In this document: piece after piece, positions 8,570-15,942 of the stretch
How positions within the stretch are numbered: position 1 is the stretch's first letter
Layout of the letters: each line of letters opens with the position of its first letter
Assembly (NCBI GenBank): GCA_963715625.1
Contig: OY970260.1
Span: forward strand, 1,178,001 to 1,242,000
Origin: VRUE01 sp963715625
GTDB lineage: Bacteria; Actinomycetota; Thermoleophilia; Solirubrobacterales; 70-9
Reading direction: 5' to 3'
Length of the DNA: 64,000 nucleotides
The notes under the pieces: generated by a model
Told to the model about the DNA's origin: nothing
What the model saw: the letters and a program-made list of their open reading frames with translations, nothing else
The model's database searches: none
Position numbers and translations under genes: made by a program

Positions 8570-8785
8570 ATGACTCAACGAATCGGCGCTAAGGGCCAAG
8601 TTGTGATCCCCAAGGATCTCCGTGAGCGCGCGGGGCTTGGGCCAGGCTCGGACGTCTCCTTCGAGCCCGTTGACGATGGGGTAGTTGTACGACGCGCGAC
8701 CCCTCGGTCGACGCTGCGAGGAAGGTTCGCCGGTAGCGGCATGGCGGCGCGACTACTCGAAGATCGCAGCAAAGAGCCCCGGTAG
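8570..8785 (+). CDS. AbrB/MazE-type antitoxin (VapB)
   Basis: 71 residues. SpoVT/AbrB fold: RIGAKGQVVIPKDLRERAGLGPGSDVSFEPVDDGVVVRR. The C-terminal GRFAGSGMAARLLEDR is the region expected to wrap the toxin. A TATACT box (8556-8561) lies eight bases before ATG 8570, so the mRNA may be leaderless. The toxin gene follows within five bases. Expected to neutralise the PIN toxin and autorepress the operon. Confidence 0.88.
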   Translation: MTQRIGAKGQVVIPKDLRERAGLGPGSDVSFEPVDDGVVVRRATPRSTLRGRFAGSGMAARLLEDRSKEPR

Positions 8786-8789
8786 CACT

Positions 8790-9182
8790 TTGCCCCTTTG
8801 CCTGGATTCCTGGCCTGTTCTGTCTTGGCTTGACGGGGACGAACCAGCGGCAAACTTGGTCGATGGGATTCTGAGTCGGGAACGCCCGGCGATCAGTTGG
8901 ATCAATCTGGTCGAGGTCCACTACCGAACGAGCCGGGACCACGGCAAGGAAGAGGCGGACCGCGCGCTTGAGGAACTTCGCCCTCGGGTCACCGAGCATC
9001 TCCCCGGTGTCTCGGCGATGCGGGCGGCGGCGAACCTCAAGGCCTCCCACCCGATGGCGCTGGCTGACTGCTTCGCGGTTGCGCTTGCAGCTTCCGAGGG
9101 CGCAGTGCTCTTAACGGGCGATCCGGAGATCATCGACCGGGCCGAAAGCCTGCCCTGCGACGTGAAAGACCTTCGACCCTAA
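8790..9182 (+). CDS. PIN-domain ribonuclease toxin (VapC)
   Basis: 130 residues if TTG 8790 is used; no ATG or GTG fits and this start gives LCLDSWPVLSWLDG, the correct PIN N-terminus with the first catalytic Asp. Other acidic positions are in INLVEVHYR (Glu), MALADCFAVALA (Asp) and LLTGDPEI (Asp). PIN toxins cut tRNA or rRNA. Paired with the AbrB-type antitoxin four bases upstream. The frame is open further upstream inside the antitoxin gene, which does not look coding. Confidence 0.85.
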   Translation: MPLCLDSWPVLSWLDGDEPAANLVDGILSRERPAISWINLVEVHYRTSRDHGKEEADRALEELRPRVTEHLPGVSAMRAAANLKASHPMALADCFAVALAASEGAVLLTGDPEIIDRAESLPCDVKDLRP

Positions 9183-9442
9183 ACGGGAGCGATGGACCGG
9201 TGATTCGGTCCACCACGGTTCTCAAGGGTCGTGGGACCCCGAAGCACGGCGTTGGCACTCGCGCGCGTAGGTACCGGCGGCCTCAGCAGGGTCGGTGGCG
9301 GGCCGCCCCTGCCAGGTCCGCAGCGGCGCGGGCGTCGTCTGCGATCCGGTCGACGACCTTCTCGATCAGCGCGATCGCCGCCCGGCAGGCCTCCTCCCCG
9401 ACCGCCTCCACCTCGCGGCAGGCGTGAGTGCCTGGGAAATAG
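9183..9442. other. Gap without a supported gene
   Basis: About 260 bp between two toxin-antitoxin operons. The minus strand of 9300-9425 reads as an alanine-rich amphipathic helix (EEACRAAIALIEKVVDRIAD) without convincing start, ribosome site or family, and may be the remnant of a lost gene. No RNA gene was seen. Confidence 0.4.
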
Positions 9443-9464
9443 GTGTAACTCTCATGAGTTACAC
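9443..9464. promoter_or_regulatory. Inverted repeat, likely toxin-antitoxin operator
   Basis: GTGTAACT (9443-9450), six-base spacer, AGTTACAC (9457-9464): a perfect 8-bp palindrome ending ten bases before ATG 9475. Its place over the promoter/start of an antitoxin-toxin pair fits autorepression by the antitoxin. Confidence 0.6.
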
Positions 9465-9474
9465 TGTGCTGGAG

Positions 9475-9738
9475 ATGCCTTCCAAGCACCCTCGAATCGC
9501 CGTGACCGCAGACCCTGAGCTGGGGGAGGCGCTGGCGCGGGTTCGCGCCGCCACCGGCACCCGCGAGGCCGATGCCACGCTCCTGCGCCGGCTCGCAGTA
9601 GGGGGGGCGGAGGCCGAGCTGGAGGCCGGGCGCAATCGCCGGGTTGCCGCCGAGGCCCTGTTCGAGGCGATGGATTCCAAGCAGTTTGACCTCGACCTCG
9701 ATGCAGTCGATCGCCTCAACGAACCACCCGCGGGCTGA
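9475..9738 (+). CDS. VapB-like antitoxin
   Basis: 87 residues from ATG 9475; an in-frame ATG at 9454 lies inside the operator palindrome and is less likely. Sequence runs RIAVTADPELGEALARVRAAT, then a helical linker and an acidic tail (LFEAMDSKQFDLDLDAVDRL), the usual order of DNA-binding and toxin-neutralising parts, although the N-terminus is not a textbook ribbon-helix-helix. The stop overlaps the toxin ATG (TGATG), which supports the pairing. Confidence 0.75.
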   Translation: MPSKHPRIAVTADPELGEALARVRAATGTREADATLLRRLAVGGAEAELEAGRNRRVAAEALFEAMDSKQFDLDLDAVDRLNEPPAG

Positions 9739-10175
9739 TGCCGGCCAAGCTCTGGGACGGCACCGGGCCGATGCTGGCGGATACCTCCGCCTGGATGCAA
9801 TCCCGCAAGGACACCAAAGCGCGCAGTCTGCTTTTGGCGGCAATCGAGCGCGGCGAAGTCTGCTGGTGTTGGCCGGTGCGCTACGAGCTGATGGTCGACG
9901 CGCGAGGGTCCGACGGAATCGCCGCGGTCGAGCGAACCCTGGATGGCCTGCGAGAGGTTCCCGTGGATCGGGGCGTGCAGCGAGCGGTCCTGGCGACGAT
10001 GCGCGAGCTGGCTGCCGATGGTTCCCATGGTGCCCATCGCTTCCCTCTCACCGACCTGACGGTTGCCGCGGCTGCCCAACACGCGGGCATCGGCATCCTG
10101 CACTTCGACCAGCACCTCGAACGCCTCGGTCAGCACCTTGGCATCGAGTCGTGCTGGATCGCCGATCCTTCGTAG
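9738..10175 (+). CDS. PIN-domain toxin (VapC)
   Basis: 145 residues. PIN signature MLADTSAWMQSR (first Asp about residue 15), RYELMVDAR (Glu), FPLTDLTVAAAAQHAGIGILHFDQHLERL (two Asp). Predicted RNase toxin of the upstream antitoxin. An in-frame ATG at about 9771 gives a shorter form starting nearer the PIN core. It is the last chromosomal gene before the tRNA-Ala fragment that marks the mobile island. Confidence 0.87.
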   Translation: MPAKLWDGTGPMLADTSAWMQSRKDTKARSLLLAAIERGEVCWCWPVRYELMVDARGSDGIAAVERTLDGLREVPVDRGVQRAVLATMRELAADGSHGAHRFPLTDLTVAAAAQHAGIGILHFDQHLERLGQHLGIESCWIADPS

Positions 10176-10259
10176 GTGGTGATGCGATGGGATTCGCCAT
10201 GTGGCGGATGTCGAGCGGCGTGGTGATGCTCGACCCCGGCATCGACGCCGATGTGGTGA

Positions 10260-10301
10260 TGGAGCTAGGCGGATTCGAACCGCCGACCTCCTGGGTGCGA
10301 T
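10260..10301 (-). pseudogene. Displaced 3' half of tRNA-Ala(CGC), left island boundary
   Basis: On the minus strand this reads the end of an anticodon arm, a variable loop, a complete T-arm (GGCGG TTCGAAT CCGCC) and the acceptor strand TAGCTCCA; the 5' half is absent. It matches the intact tRNA-Ala at 31580-31652 except for compensated T-stem differences (GGCGG/CCGCC here, GCCGG/CCGGC there). The last 18 bases, CGACCTCCTGGGTGCGAT (10284-10301), are identical in both and are the likely att core. Confidence 0.85.
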
Positions 10302-10341
10302 TTCCGAAAGCTGAATTGCGGGCTCGTTCAGAGAGAGCGTG

Positions 10342-10447
10342 ATTTGCAGGTACTTTACGGGTGAAGTCATCATCGCCCGTTCCTCGCGAAGTGCGGGGAT
10401 ACGCGGGGATTAGCGGCGATTCGGGCACTTCTCGGCGAGAAGTGCCC
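10342..10447. repeat. Left-end repeat array of element A
   Basis: ATTTGCAGG at 10342-10350, then three units phased at 10 bp (GCGGGGAT 10393, GCGGGGAT 10403, GCGGCGAT 10413), then a perfect 12-bp inverted repeat GGGCACTTCTCG/CGAGAAGTGCCC with one central base (10423-10447). The same order at the same distance from the tRNA core occurs at 31663-31778. These look like arm-type recombinase sites; the hairpin could also be a terminator. Confidence 0.55.
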
Positions 10448-10497
10448 GGTTTCGCGCGCCGTTTCCAACCGCTGAAGCCGCGATATCCTCGTAAGCG

Positions 10498-10686
10498 ATG
10501 GCCACCGCAAAGCAGGATGTCCGCAGGGTCCTCGACGGCCTCCCCGGGGAAGACTCGCTCGAGGACATCCAGTATCACCTCTACGTCCTGCAGCGCATCG
10601 AGCGCGGCCGCGAAGACGTCGAGGCGGGGAGAGTCCTGCCCCAGAGCGAGGTCGAGCAGCGGTTGGCCCGGTGGCTTGACAAGTAG
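10498..10686 (+). CDS. Small antitoxin-like protein, orphan
   Basis: 62 residues. SLEDIQYHLYVLQRIERGREDVEAGRVLPQSEVEQRL resembles the helical antitoxins that pair with ParE-type toxins; this is from pattern memory only. No ParE frame follows: the next 180 bases hold only a hairpin (10767-10806). Either an orphan antitoxin or what is left of a module whose toxin was lost. Confidence 0.6.
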   Translation: MATAKQDVRRVLDGLPGEDSLEDIQYHLYVLQRIERGREDVEAGRVLPQSEVEQRLARWLDK

Positions 10687-10766
10687 CGTGGGCCTGGGGA
10701 ATCGCCCAGGTGGGCTCGCCCTCGCGTGACCATCGCCCTTTGGGCATCGCGCCACCCGTACTCAGT

Positions 10767-10806
10767 GAACTGCTGGTGTCGCCTCACGACGCGACACCAG
10801 CAGTTC
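10767..10806. terminator. 16-bp perfect inverted repeat, probable terminator
   Basis: GAACTGCTGGTGTCGC (10767-10782), 8-base loop, exact complement at 10791-10806. It lies 57 bp past the end of the minus-strand pair ending at 10863 and 80 bp past the small plus-strand gene, so it can serve both. No T-run, which is common in GC-rich genomes. Confidence 0.5.
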
Positions 10807-10862
10807 GTCGCCGTCAGCGCCGCCTTTGACCTTCTCCTGCCATTCGACTTTCTTCTTCAGGT

Positions 10863-11225
10863 CTACGGATGCCATACACCGGTCAACACCCCGAGCAGGC
10901 CGCCGCCCACAGCCTGACCGGAAGCCTCGACGAGCACTGCTCGAAGCGCGCTGGCGAGCTGCCGTAGCCGCTGATGCTTCGGCTGGGGCACCGCCGCCTC
11001 CCGTCGTATCTCGGCGAGGATGCCTTGAGTCTCTTCCAGCTCCGCAGGGGGCAGCGTCAGGGCAGACAGCGATTGCGCTACAGCACGAATGAACTCCGAC
11101 ATAGCTTCGTCGGGAAGCCGATCGAGCGGATCGCCTCCGGACAAGTTCACATTCTGCTGGCCGACGCTGTGCGAGCCAAACTGATTTATCTGCACCTCGC
11201 CGATGCGAAAGTCGCCTGGACTCAA
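10863..11225 (-). CDS. Small helical protein, possible effector-associated type
   Basis: 120 residues from TTG 11225, supported by GGAG eight bases upstream inside TAAGGAGCGCAGCG. The N-terminus VQINQFGSHSVGQQNVNLSG is a short strand/Asn-Gln-Gly segment; the middle is helical (ETQGILAEIRREAAV, LRQLASALRAVLVEA) and the end is glycine-rich and hydrophobic (GGGLLGVLTGVW). The layout recalls small proteins that carry amyloid-like signalling motifs next to immune-type genes, but that is only a resemblance. In operon with the DUF6232-like membrane protein 11 bases upstream. Confidence 0.6.
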   Translation of the reverse strand: MSPGDFRIGEVQINQFGSHSVGQQNVNLSGGDPLDRLPDEAMSEFIRAVAQSLSALTLPPAELEETQGILAEIRREAAVPQPKHQRLRQLASALRAVLVEASGQAVGGGLLGVLTGVWHP

Positions 11226-11236
11226 CGCTGCGCTCC

Positions 11237-11743
11237 TTACGCTGTCTGCTGGATGCCGGTACTGCCGGCACCGTACATGTTGAACTCCGCCTTGTCGATT
11301 TTCCGCACGTTCGGAAGATGCATGTGCTGCTCAGTGACGGGCGGGTTTCGTATCGCTTCCGAAACCATTTTGACGATCTCTTCGATCCGACTGGCGTCCT
11401 CGCTGGCAAGCACGCCCCTGACGACACCCGCGCTCTCCAGCCGCAACACGTACTCGGTGCTTTTCTTGGTGAGCATCCAATAGATTCGAGCAATCGTCAA
11501 AAGCAGCGCGACTACGCCGATCGCCAGCACAGCGCCAGACGAGCTACCGGCAGCGATCAGGACCACGCTGCCGATGAGCCACCACTTTTTGAGCCAGATA
11601 GCCCGAAGCGGACCGCCGTGAAACCCGATCAGGTGCGTGAAGGTAGACACACGCGAAATGTTGCCCAAGTGGTAAATCTCATTGCCCACCTCCATGGTGT
11701 TGCCCTGAATCTTTACGTCGATGCCGCTCGCATTCTGAGACAC
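11237..11743 (-). CDS. DUF6232-like membrane protein
   Basis: 168 residues. N-terminal soluble part DVKIQGNTMEVGNEIYHLGNISRV, a pair of hydrophobic segments at about 53-90 (WWLIGSVVLIAAGSSSGAVL, AIGVVALLLTIARIY), then a soluble tail with STEYVLRLESAGVVRGVLAS and IEEIVKMVSEAI. This order matches DUF6232 proteins, membrane-anchored and of unknown role. GTG start at 11743. Upstream gene of a two-gene operon with the small protein at 10863. Confidence 0.65.
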   Translation of the reverse strand: MSQNASGIDVKIQGNTMEVGNEIYHLGNISRVSTFTHLIGFHGGPLRAIWLKKWWLIGSVVLIAAGSSSGAVLAIGVVALLLTIARIYWMLTKKSTEYVLRLESAGVVRGVLASEDASRIEEIVKMVSEAIRNPPVTEQHMHLPNVRKIDKAEFNMYGAGSTGIQQTA

Positions 11744-12206
11744 CGCGCCCCCAAACTCTAGTTGTGGCCCGGCGGATCAACCATCCGGACCGGTAGCGGC
11801 GCGATACCCTAGCAAAGTCTGATAAATAGGATTGTCTGAGAACCGATCCGGTCTGGCGCCGACCAACCGGTGCTCGCAGCCAGCGACGGGAGCGTTCCGA
11901 CCATCCGGGCGCCGCGAGCTGCTCATCGGGGTACCCTTTCTGTCGTGGCATGGCTTGGGAGTTCCTTTCTTCCAGGTAGGAATCCTAGTTTCGGGGTCTC
12001 TGCGCTCAAGTAACGGCCGGGGTCGCGGCGAGCCGGCGGGACGACGATCCTGACGACGAATTAGCGGCGCACGTCATCTCTTGTGCCACTGAGGCAGGGG
12101 GCGCGGTCTCCGTAACGCCTCTTATCGGGCGTTCTGTTGACATGCTTCGGGCCGCAGATCCTCGGTTCCGAGAGATGATGAGATGATGCGATAACATCAC
12201 TCCCGA
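11744..12206. other. 463-bp gap; antitoxin operator at its right end
   Basis: No convincing gene. A minus-strand frame from 11951 (MPRQKGYPDEQLAAPGW) has an AGGA-like site but no family pattern and would overlap the next gene. At 12184-12199 TGATG-CGATAA-CATCA forms an inverted repeat seven bases before the vapB ATG and is the likely vapBC operator. A lone GTTGACA half-site occurs near 12136. Confidence 0.5.
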
Positions 12207-12428
12207 ATGCGAACCACGCTGAACATCGACGACGATGTGGCTGCTGCCGCCCGGGAGCTGGCGTCTGAGGAGCATCGCCCCCTGGGTGCCGTCATCTCCG
12301 AGCTCGCCCGCCGTGGCCTGACCCCGGCCCGGGTCGAGGTCGCCGGTGGTCTGCCGGTGATACGCGTCCCCGAGGGAACGCCGCCGATCACCCCGGAGAT
12401 GGTCCGCCGGGGGCTCGAAGAAGACTGA
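12207..12428 (+). CDS. VapB antitoxin, ribbon-helix-helix
   Basis: 73 residues. MRTTLNIDDDVAAAARELA is the ribbon-helix-helix DNA-binding strand and first helix. The tail VRVPEGTPPITPEMVRRGLEED is the toxin-binding region. An inverted repeat at 12184-12199 just upstream suggests autoregulation. Followed nine bases later by the PIN toxin. Element A cargo, probably stabilising the island. Confidence 0.88.
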   Translation: MRTTLNIDDDVAAAARELASEEHRPLGAVISELARRGLTPARVEVAGGLPVIRVPEGTPPITPEMVRRGLEED

Positions 12429-12437
12429 CGGCCCGTA

Positions 12438-12854
12438 GTGGCCCTGCTTGACGTAAACGCGCTAGTCGCTTTGGCCTGGGACTCCCACGTCCACCATGCG
12501 GCGATGCGCGAGTGGTTCGCCGCCGAAGGACCGAGGGGGTGGGCGACCTGCCCGATCACCGAGAGCGGTTTCGTCCGCGTCTCGTCCAACCCCAAGGCCC
12601 TGCCGACCGCGATCGGGATCAGCGCGGCCCGCGGCGTCCTCACGGCACTCCGCGGGCTCGACGGTCACCGCTTTCTCGTGGACGGCGTCTCGATCGTCGC
12701 CCCAGATGTGCCCGCTGTCGCCGGCTATCGCCAAGTGACGGACGCGCATCTGCTCACTCTCGCCCGCCGATCCGAGATGAGGCTCGTCACCTTCGACGCC
12801 GGCATCCGGACCCTCGCCGACGAGCGCGATGTCGAGCTGCTGACCGCACTCTGA
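12438..12854 (+). CDS. VapC PIN-domain toxin
   Basis: 138 residues from GTG 12438. LLDVNALVALAWDSHVHH holds the first Asp; TCPITESGFVRVSSNP the Glu; VTDAHLLTLA and LVTFDAGIRTL further Asp residues. A complete PIN RNase toxin of the TAs (toxin/antitoxin/associated) subgroup that begins LLDVNALVAL. Paired with the ribbon-helix-helix antitoxin upstream. Confidence 0.88.
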   Translation: MALLDVNALVALAWDSHVHHAAMREWFAAEGPRGWATCPITESGFVRVSSNPKALPTAIGISAARGVLTALRGLDGHRFLVDGVSIVAPDVPAVAGYRQVTDAHLLTLARRSEMRLVTFDAGIRTLADERDVELLTAL

Positions 12855-12992
12855 GAGTGTGCTCCTCGGTCCCCCTGTGACCCTGCCGCTGCGCGGGCGA
12901 TTACGAGCCCCACTGGCAAGACCACGACCGATCTGAGGCACTAGTGCCTCAAAAAGAGCGCGAAATCAGGCCCGGTTGGAAAAGACCTGGAA

Positions 12993-13027
12993 ATGCGGAA
13001 GTCCCCGCCTTGCAGGGACTTCCGCAT
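12993..13027. terminator. 13-bp perfect hairpin after vapC
   Basis: ATGCGGAAGTCCC (12993-13005), 9-base loop, GGGACTTCCGCAT (13015-13027). Similar GGTTGGAA...TTGGAA-type sequence flanks it on both sides (about 12973 and 13037), so it may be a small mobile repeat as well as a terminator. Confidence 0.5.
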
Positions 13028-13028
13028 A

Positions 13029-13397
13029 GTGGGCCTGGTTGGAAGTCTTTGGAACCCCGAGCTTCAGGCTCGTCTCCAGCGTATCCATCGGCACATCGCC
13101 CGGCAAGCCGCCTCGGATGAGCCGTCGGCCAGACGTTCGCCCCCGCAGTTTCGACGCCGTCGGGCTGGCCTGATCCGCGAGGCGATCATTGCTGTCCTTG
13201 TCGAACACAAGAACGGGCTGAGGATGCGAGATATAGCTGCCGCCGTGAGAGACCGGCTCGGTGAGCCAGTGCCGGCTTCATCCACCAAGTCCTGTCTCTC
13301 CCGCGAGGTCAAGCTCCCATCAGGGGTAATTGAGCGGATCGGGCGCGGCCGATATCGCCTTCGACCCCGATCTTCTCCTCTCTGGAAGAATGGTTGA
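13029..13397 (+). CDS. Winged-helix protein, function unknown
   Basis: About 122 residues. The C-terminal half is a helix-turn-helix/winged domain: AGLIREAIIAVLVEHKNGLRMRDIAAAVRDRLG, then SREVKLPSGVIERIGRGRYRLRP, resembling HARE-HTH-like domains of modification or transcription proteins. The basic N-terminal half is not recognisable. The start is uncertain: GTG 13029 is used because ATG 12993 lies in the left arm of a hairpin. Confidence 0.5.
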   Translation: MGLVGSLWNPELQARLQRIHRHIARQAASDEPSARRSPPQFRRRRAGLIREAIIAVLVEHKNGLRMRDIAAAVRDRLGEPVPASSTKSCLSREVKLPSGVIERIGRGRYRLRPRSSPLWKNG

Positions 13398-13423
13398 TCG
13401 GTTCGGGCGGCGCAAGTAGTGCT

Positions 13424-14359
13424 TTACGGAATGTAGTAGGGCGGATCGTCAATCTTCCGGCACGGTTTGCGTGAGACGACTCCTCGTTTGAGAAGTGTGT
13501 GGCTTTTACCACGCCAGATCGAGTAGACGACCCGGTACTTGGGTGCCGAGCGTTTCTGCGGGTACAGCAGTTCCATCGGTACGTTCTGGTTGGTTTCGCG
13601 GCGTTCGTACAGCCCCCAGCCGTTCTCGAGTTCCGTCTGGGCGATTTCGGAGAAATCCCAGGCCGTTTTGTAGCGCTTGACGACTGCCCAGCGCCAGCCA
13701 TGTTTGCCCCGGCGGACCCGCTGCTCAAGCTGGTACGTCAGTGACGTGCCGACCTGGGCATAGTAGTCCACGATGGCTTGGGAGGGCTCAACCCATTTGG
13801 GGTGGTTGCGATACCACTCCGCGTCACGGGACGAAGAAGGGGGTATTTCTTCGCGGGTACAGGACTGGAAATCCGTGTACTGGAACCGGTTACCCGTGAC
13901 GGTGAAGGTGACTCTAGCGTGATAGGAACTCGCTTCTATACCAAGTTCTATTTCCCCAGTTGGGGCTACTGGCAAACGCCATTCAGACAGATAGCGCCCA
14001 CCAGCATCCGGACCGCTCCGACCTACGAGATATGGATAACAGTTTGGAGTGATACCGACCAAGCTGCATCCGGTTATCTTAAGGTCTGAAAAGGCCGAAG
14101 ATAGAACGATATCGCTTGGTGTTTCAATGGCCGATGGGCTAACCAGAGTCACATCAAGCTGGGGTACTGCTCCGCCGCCCCATGGAGGTATTTTGCAAAC
14201 CGTGCCAGGCGGCGGATCGCACTTGTCCGCACAGACTTCACCTGACGAAGTTATTTCGCAGACTGAAACTGCCTGAGCAGTCTCGCTGCTGGTTGTCGTA
14301 CTGAGGATAGACACCCCCAGCACCACGGCCACCATGTACGTCCTGACTCGTTTACACAT
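13424..14359 (-). CDS. Secreted protein, paralogue of the upstream gene
   Basis: 311 residues from ATG 14359. Signal peptide KRVRTYMVAVVLGVSILSTT, then a Cys-rich N-terminal part, a strand-rich middle and a basic C-terminus ending PPYYIP. The gene shares its ribosome-binding region (GAGAGGAGACCCCTC before ATG) and the start of the signal peptide (MCKRV, AVVLGV) with the gene at 14472-15383, so the two are tandem paralogues whose mature parts have diverged. The frame stays open upstream of 14359 but only as noncoding extension. Function unknown. Base composition is lower in GC than the flanks. Confidence 0.7.
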   Translation of the reverse strand: MCKRVRTYMVAVVLGVSILSTTTSSETAQAVSVCEITSSGEVCADKCDPPPGTVCKIPPWGGGAVPQLDVTLVSPSAIETPSDIVLSSAFSDLKITGCSLVGITPNCYPYLVGRSGPDAGGRYLSEWRLPVAPTGEIELGIEASSYHARVTFTVTGNRFQYTDFQSCTREEIPPSSSRDAEWYRNHPKWVEPSQAIVDYYAQVGTSLTYQLEQRVRRGKHGWRWAVVKRYKTAWDFSEIAQTELENGWGLYERRETNQNVPMELLYPQKRSAPKYRVVYSIWRGKSHTLLKRGVVSRKPCRKIDDPPYYIP

Positions 14360-14471
14360 GAGGGGTCTCCTCTCATTCGGTTTCTCATACTCCAGGCATC
14401 TCGCCCGGAGCGGGCCTTCCTTGGCCTCCCGGCACGCCGACTCGCTCCCTGAGCGTCGGTCGGGCTGCAAC

Positions 14472-15383
14472 TTAGGTGTGCTCACGGCCAGGTGATTCCT
14501 GGTCAGGAACTTTTTTCGGTGGTGGTTCTTTCGCACAGCGTTTTCGGTAGGCCTGCTTGTTCTTCTTGAGAAGTTTTTGGCAGGTTTTCCGGCGGTCCTG
14601 TACGACGAGGCCGGCCTGACCGTTGTAATGGTCGGGAGTGATGGGCATGTACCGTTTCTGACCTTGCTCATCCAGATAGATGTAGGACTGCGTGACTCCG
14701 ATCCCGAGCTTGCAGTAGCGGTAGGGTTCACACCTTCGCTTAACGTCTGCTCGCGAGAACGTGACACGGACGACCTGTTCGTGGCCGATTTCGCCCGGCC
14801 GAGTGATGAGTTTGAACATCCGCTTGAGGGCGTACCCCGCGACATCCGGATTCAGCCCTAGCGTGAACCCCACCCGGCTGGTAATGGTGGTTCTGCCTTC
14901 GTAGTGAACCTCGCCCACATACTTCTTCCCCCTTTGCACTACTCTCGTCCAGAGATTACTCACTGAACCGAGCGTCGGAAGGGAGAACGTGGCCCGGGAT
15001 ATCTGGTCCAAGGTGGTTGGTCCGCTTGCCACCGCTTCGATGCCGAACGTGTAGTCCTGGTCGGTTGGAGCCAATTCACCCGCCCAGAGACTCATGCCTC
15101 CGGGCGGTCCTTGCTCAACGAGGCCAAAGCCATTGAGCACGAACCCTGCTCCGTCCCGCCGAAACGCCTGTGACGGGTCGGTGACTTGGAAGTAACGAGC
15201 CTCCGAAGCCACACGGAATTCGAGTCTCGTTGGCGGTACCAGCGGCTGACTCGTGTCGTTCACCAGACAGATTTTGCCGTCCGGCGAACACTGTTCGGCC
15301 TGGGCCATCACGGGCACTGCGAAGCTGGTGAGGAGCACCCCCAGCACCACGGCCAGCACATACAAACAGACTCGTTTACACAT
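14472..15383 (-). CDS. Secreted protein, tandem paralogue
   Basis: 303 residues from ATG 15383, which follows GAGAGGAGACCCCTC. Signal peptide MCKRVCLYVLAVVLGVLLTS with cleavage after VMAQA. Strand-rich middle with EFRVASEARYFQVTDPSQ, possibly an Ig-like fold, and a Lys/Arg-rich tail (KKNKQAYRKRCAKEPPPKKV) that could bind cell wall polymers. Encoded inside element A; no transfer protein family recognised. The segment before it (15384-15596) is a broken gene for another secreted protein. Confidence 0.7.
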   Translation of the reverse strand: MCKRVCLYVLAVVLGVLLTSFAVPVMAQAEQCSPDGKICLVNDTSQPLVPPTRLEFRVASEARYFQVTDPSQAFRRDGAGFVLNGFGLVEQGPPGGMSLWAGELAPTDQDYTFGIEAVASGPTTLDQISRATFSLPTLGSVSNLWTRVVQRGKKYVGEVHYEGRTTITSRVGFTLGLNPDVAGYALKRMFKLITRPGEIGHEQVVRVTFSRADVKRRCEPYRYCKLGIGVTQSYIYLDEQGQKRYMPITPDHYNGQAGLVVQDRRKTCQKLLKKNKQAYRKRCAKEPPPKKVPDQESPGREHT

Positions 15384-15596
15384 GAGGGGTCTCCTCTCGT
15401 CGGGTCAACCGTGGCGTCACGCCCGTAGTCTTCGGCAGTCGATCCGAAGTCGGCATAGGCGATCCCGCCCGTCCCAAAGGCCGTATCGAGGGCGACCGGC
15501 CGCTGCCTGTGCCGCCATCGGTAGAAGCCCCAGCACTGCCACGATCAACGCGGGCACCAGCCCCGCTCCCATGTATCTGCCTCGCGCCATCTCCAT
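15384..15596 (-). pseudogene. Fragment of a secreted delta-60-repeat protein
   Basis: From ATG 15596 or 15590 (GGAGG upstream) the minus strand encodes a signal peptide, MGAGLVPALIVAVLGLLPMA then AQAA. One frame shift later it reads VALDTAFGTGGIAYADFGS and TAEDYGRDATVDP, the start of a delta-60 beta-propeller repeat. It then runs into the leader of the next gene at 15383. So both a frameshift and a 3' truncation are present. The remnant suggests cargo was replaced here by recombination. Confidence 0.6.
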
Positions 15597-15696
15597 CGCC
15601 TCCCCGCTCTGGGTGTTGGGTACTGTCTGAGTTCTCTAGGCCGGTGCACTTTAGACCGTGGCGCAGTAAGCCGCAACCAGGAAGGGTGCCTCCGCG

Positions 15697-15933
15697 ATGG
15701 CCCGCTCCCGTCCCCACGCCTTCGGAGACGCCCTCAAGGCGCTGCGCGAAGAACGGGGACTCAGCCAAGAAGCAGCGGCACTCACCTGCCAGATCGACCG
15801 GGCCTACTTCGGCAAGCTGGAGCGAGCCGCCAAGACGCCGACGCTCTCGACCGTCTGGAAGATCGCCGACGGCTTTGACACGCAGCCATCCGAGTTGCTC
15901 AAGCGCACCGAGCGACTGCTGGATGGGGGCTGA
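15697..15933 (+). CDS. XRE-family HTH regulator
   Basis: 78 residues, almost only a Cro/CI domain: FGDALKALREERGLSQEAAALTCQIDRAYFGKLERAAKTPTLSTVWKIADGF. Likely a small DNA-binding repressor. It faces the minus-strand gene ending at 15943 (convergent, nine bases apart) and diverges from the secreted-protein cluster. Confidence 0.85.
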   Translation: MARSRPHAFGDALKALREERGLSQEAAALTCQIDRAYFGKLERAAKTPTLSTVWKIADGFDTQPSELLKRTERLLDGG

Positions 15934-15942
15934 GGCGATCCG

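Noticed and set aside
9283..9843. 186-codon minus-strand frame over the second antitoxin/toxin start
   Set aside because: Opposite a well-supported antitoxin-toxin pair; only its last 40 residues look protein-like and no start or family supports it.
10048..10755. 235-codon minus-strand frame across the tRNA fragment
   Set aside because: It runs through the tRNA-Ala 3' half and att region; composition is random.
11679..11951. 90-codon minus-strand frame MPRQKGYPDEQL
   Set aside because: No family pattern, basic shadow composition and overlap with the DUF6232-like gene.
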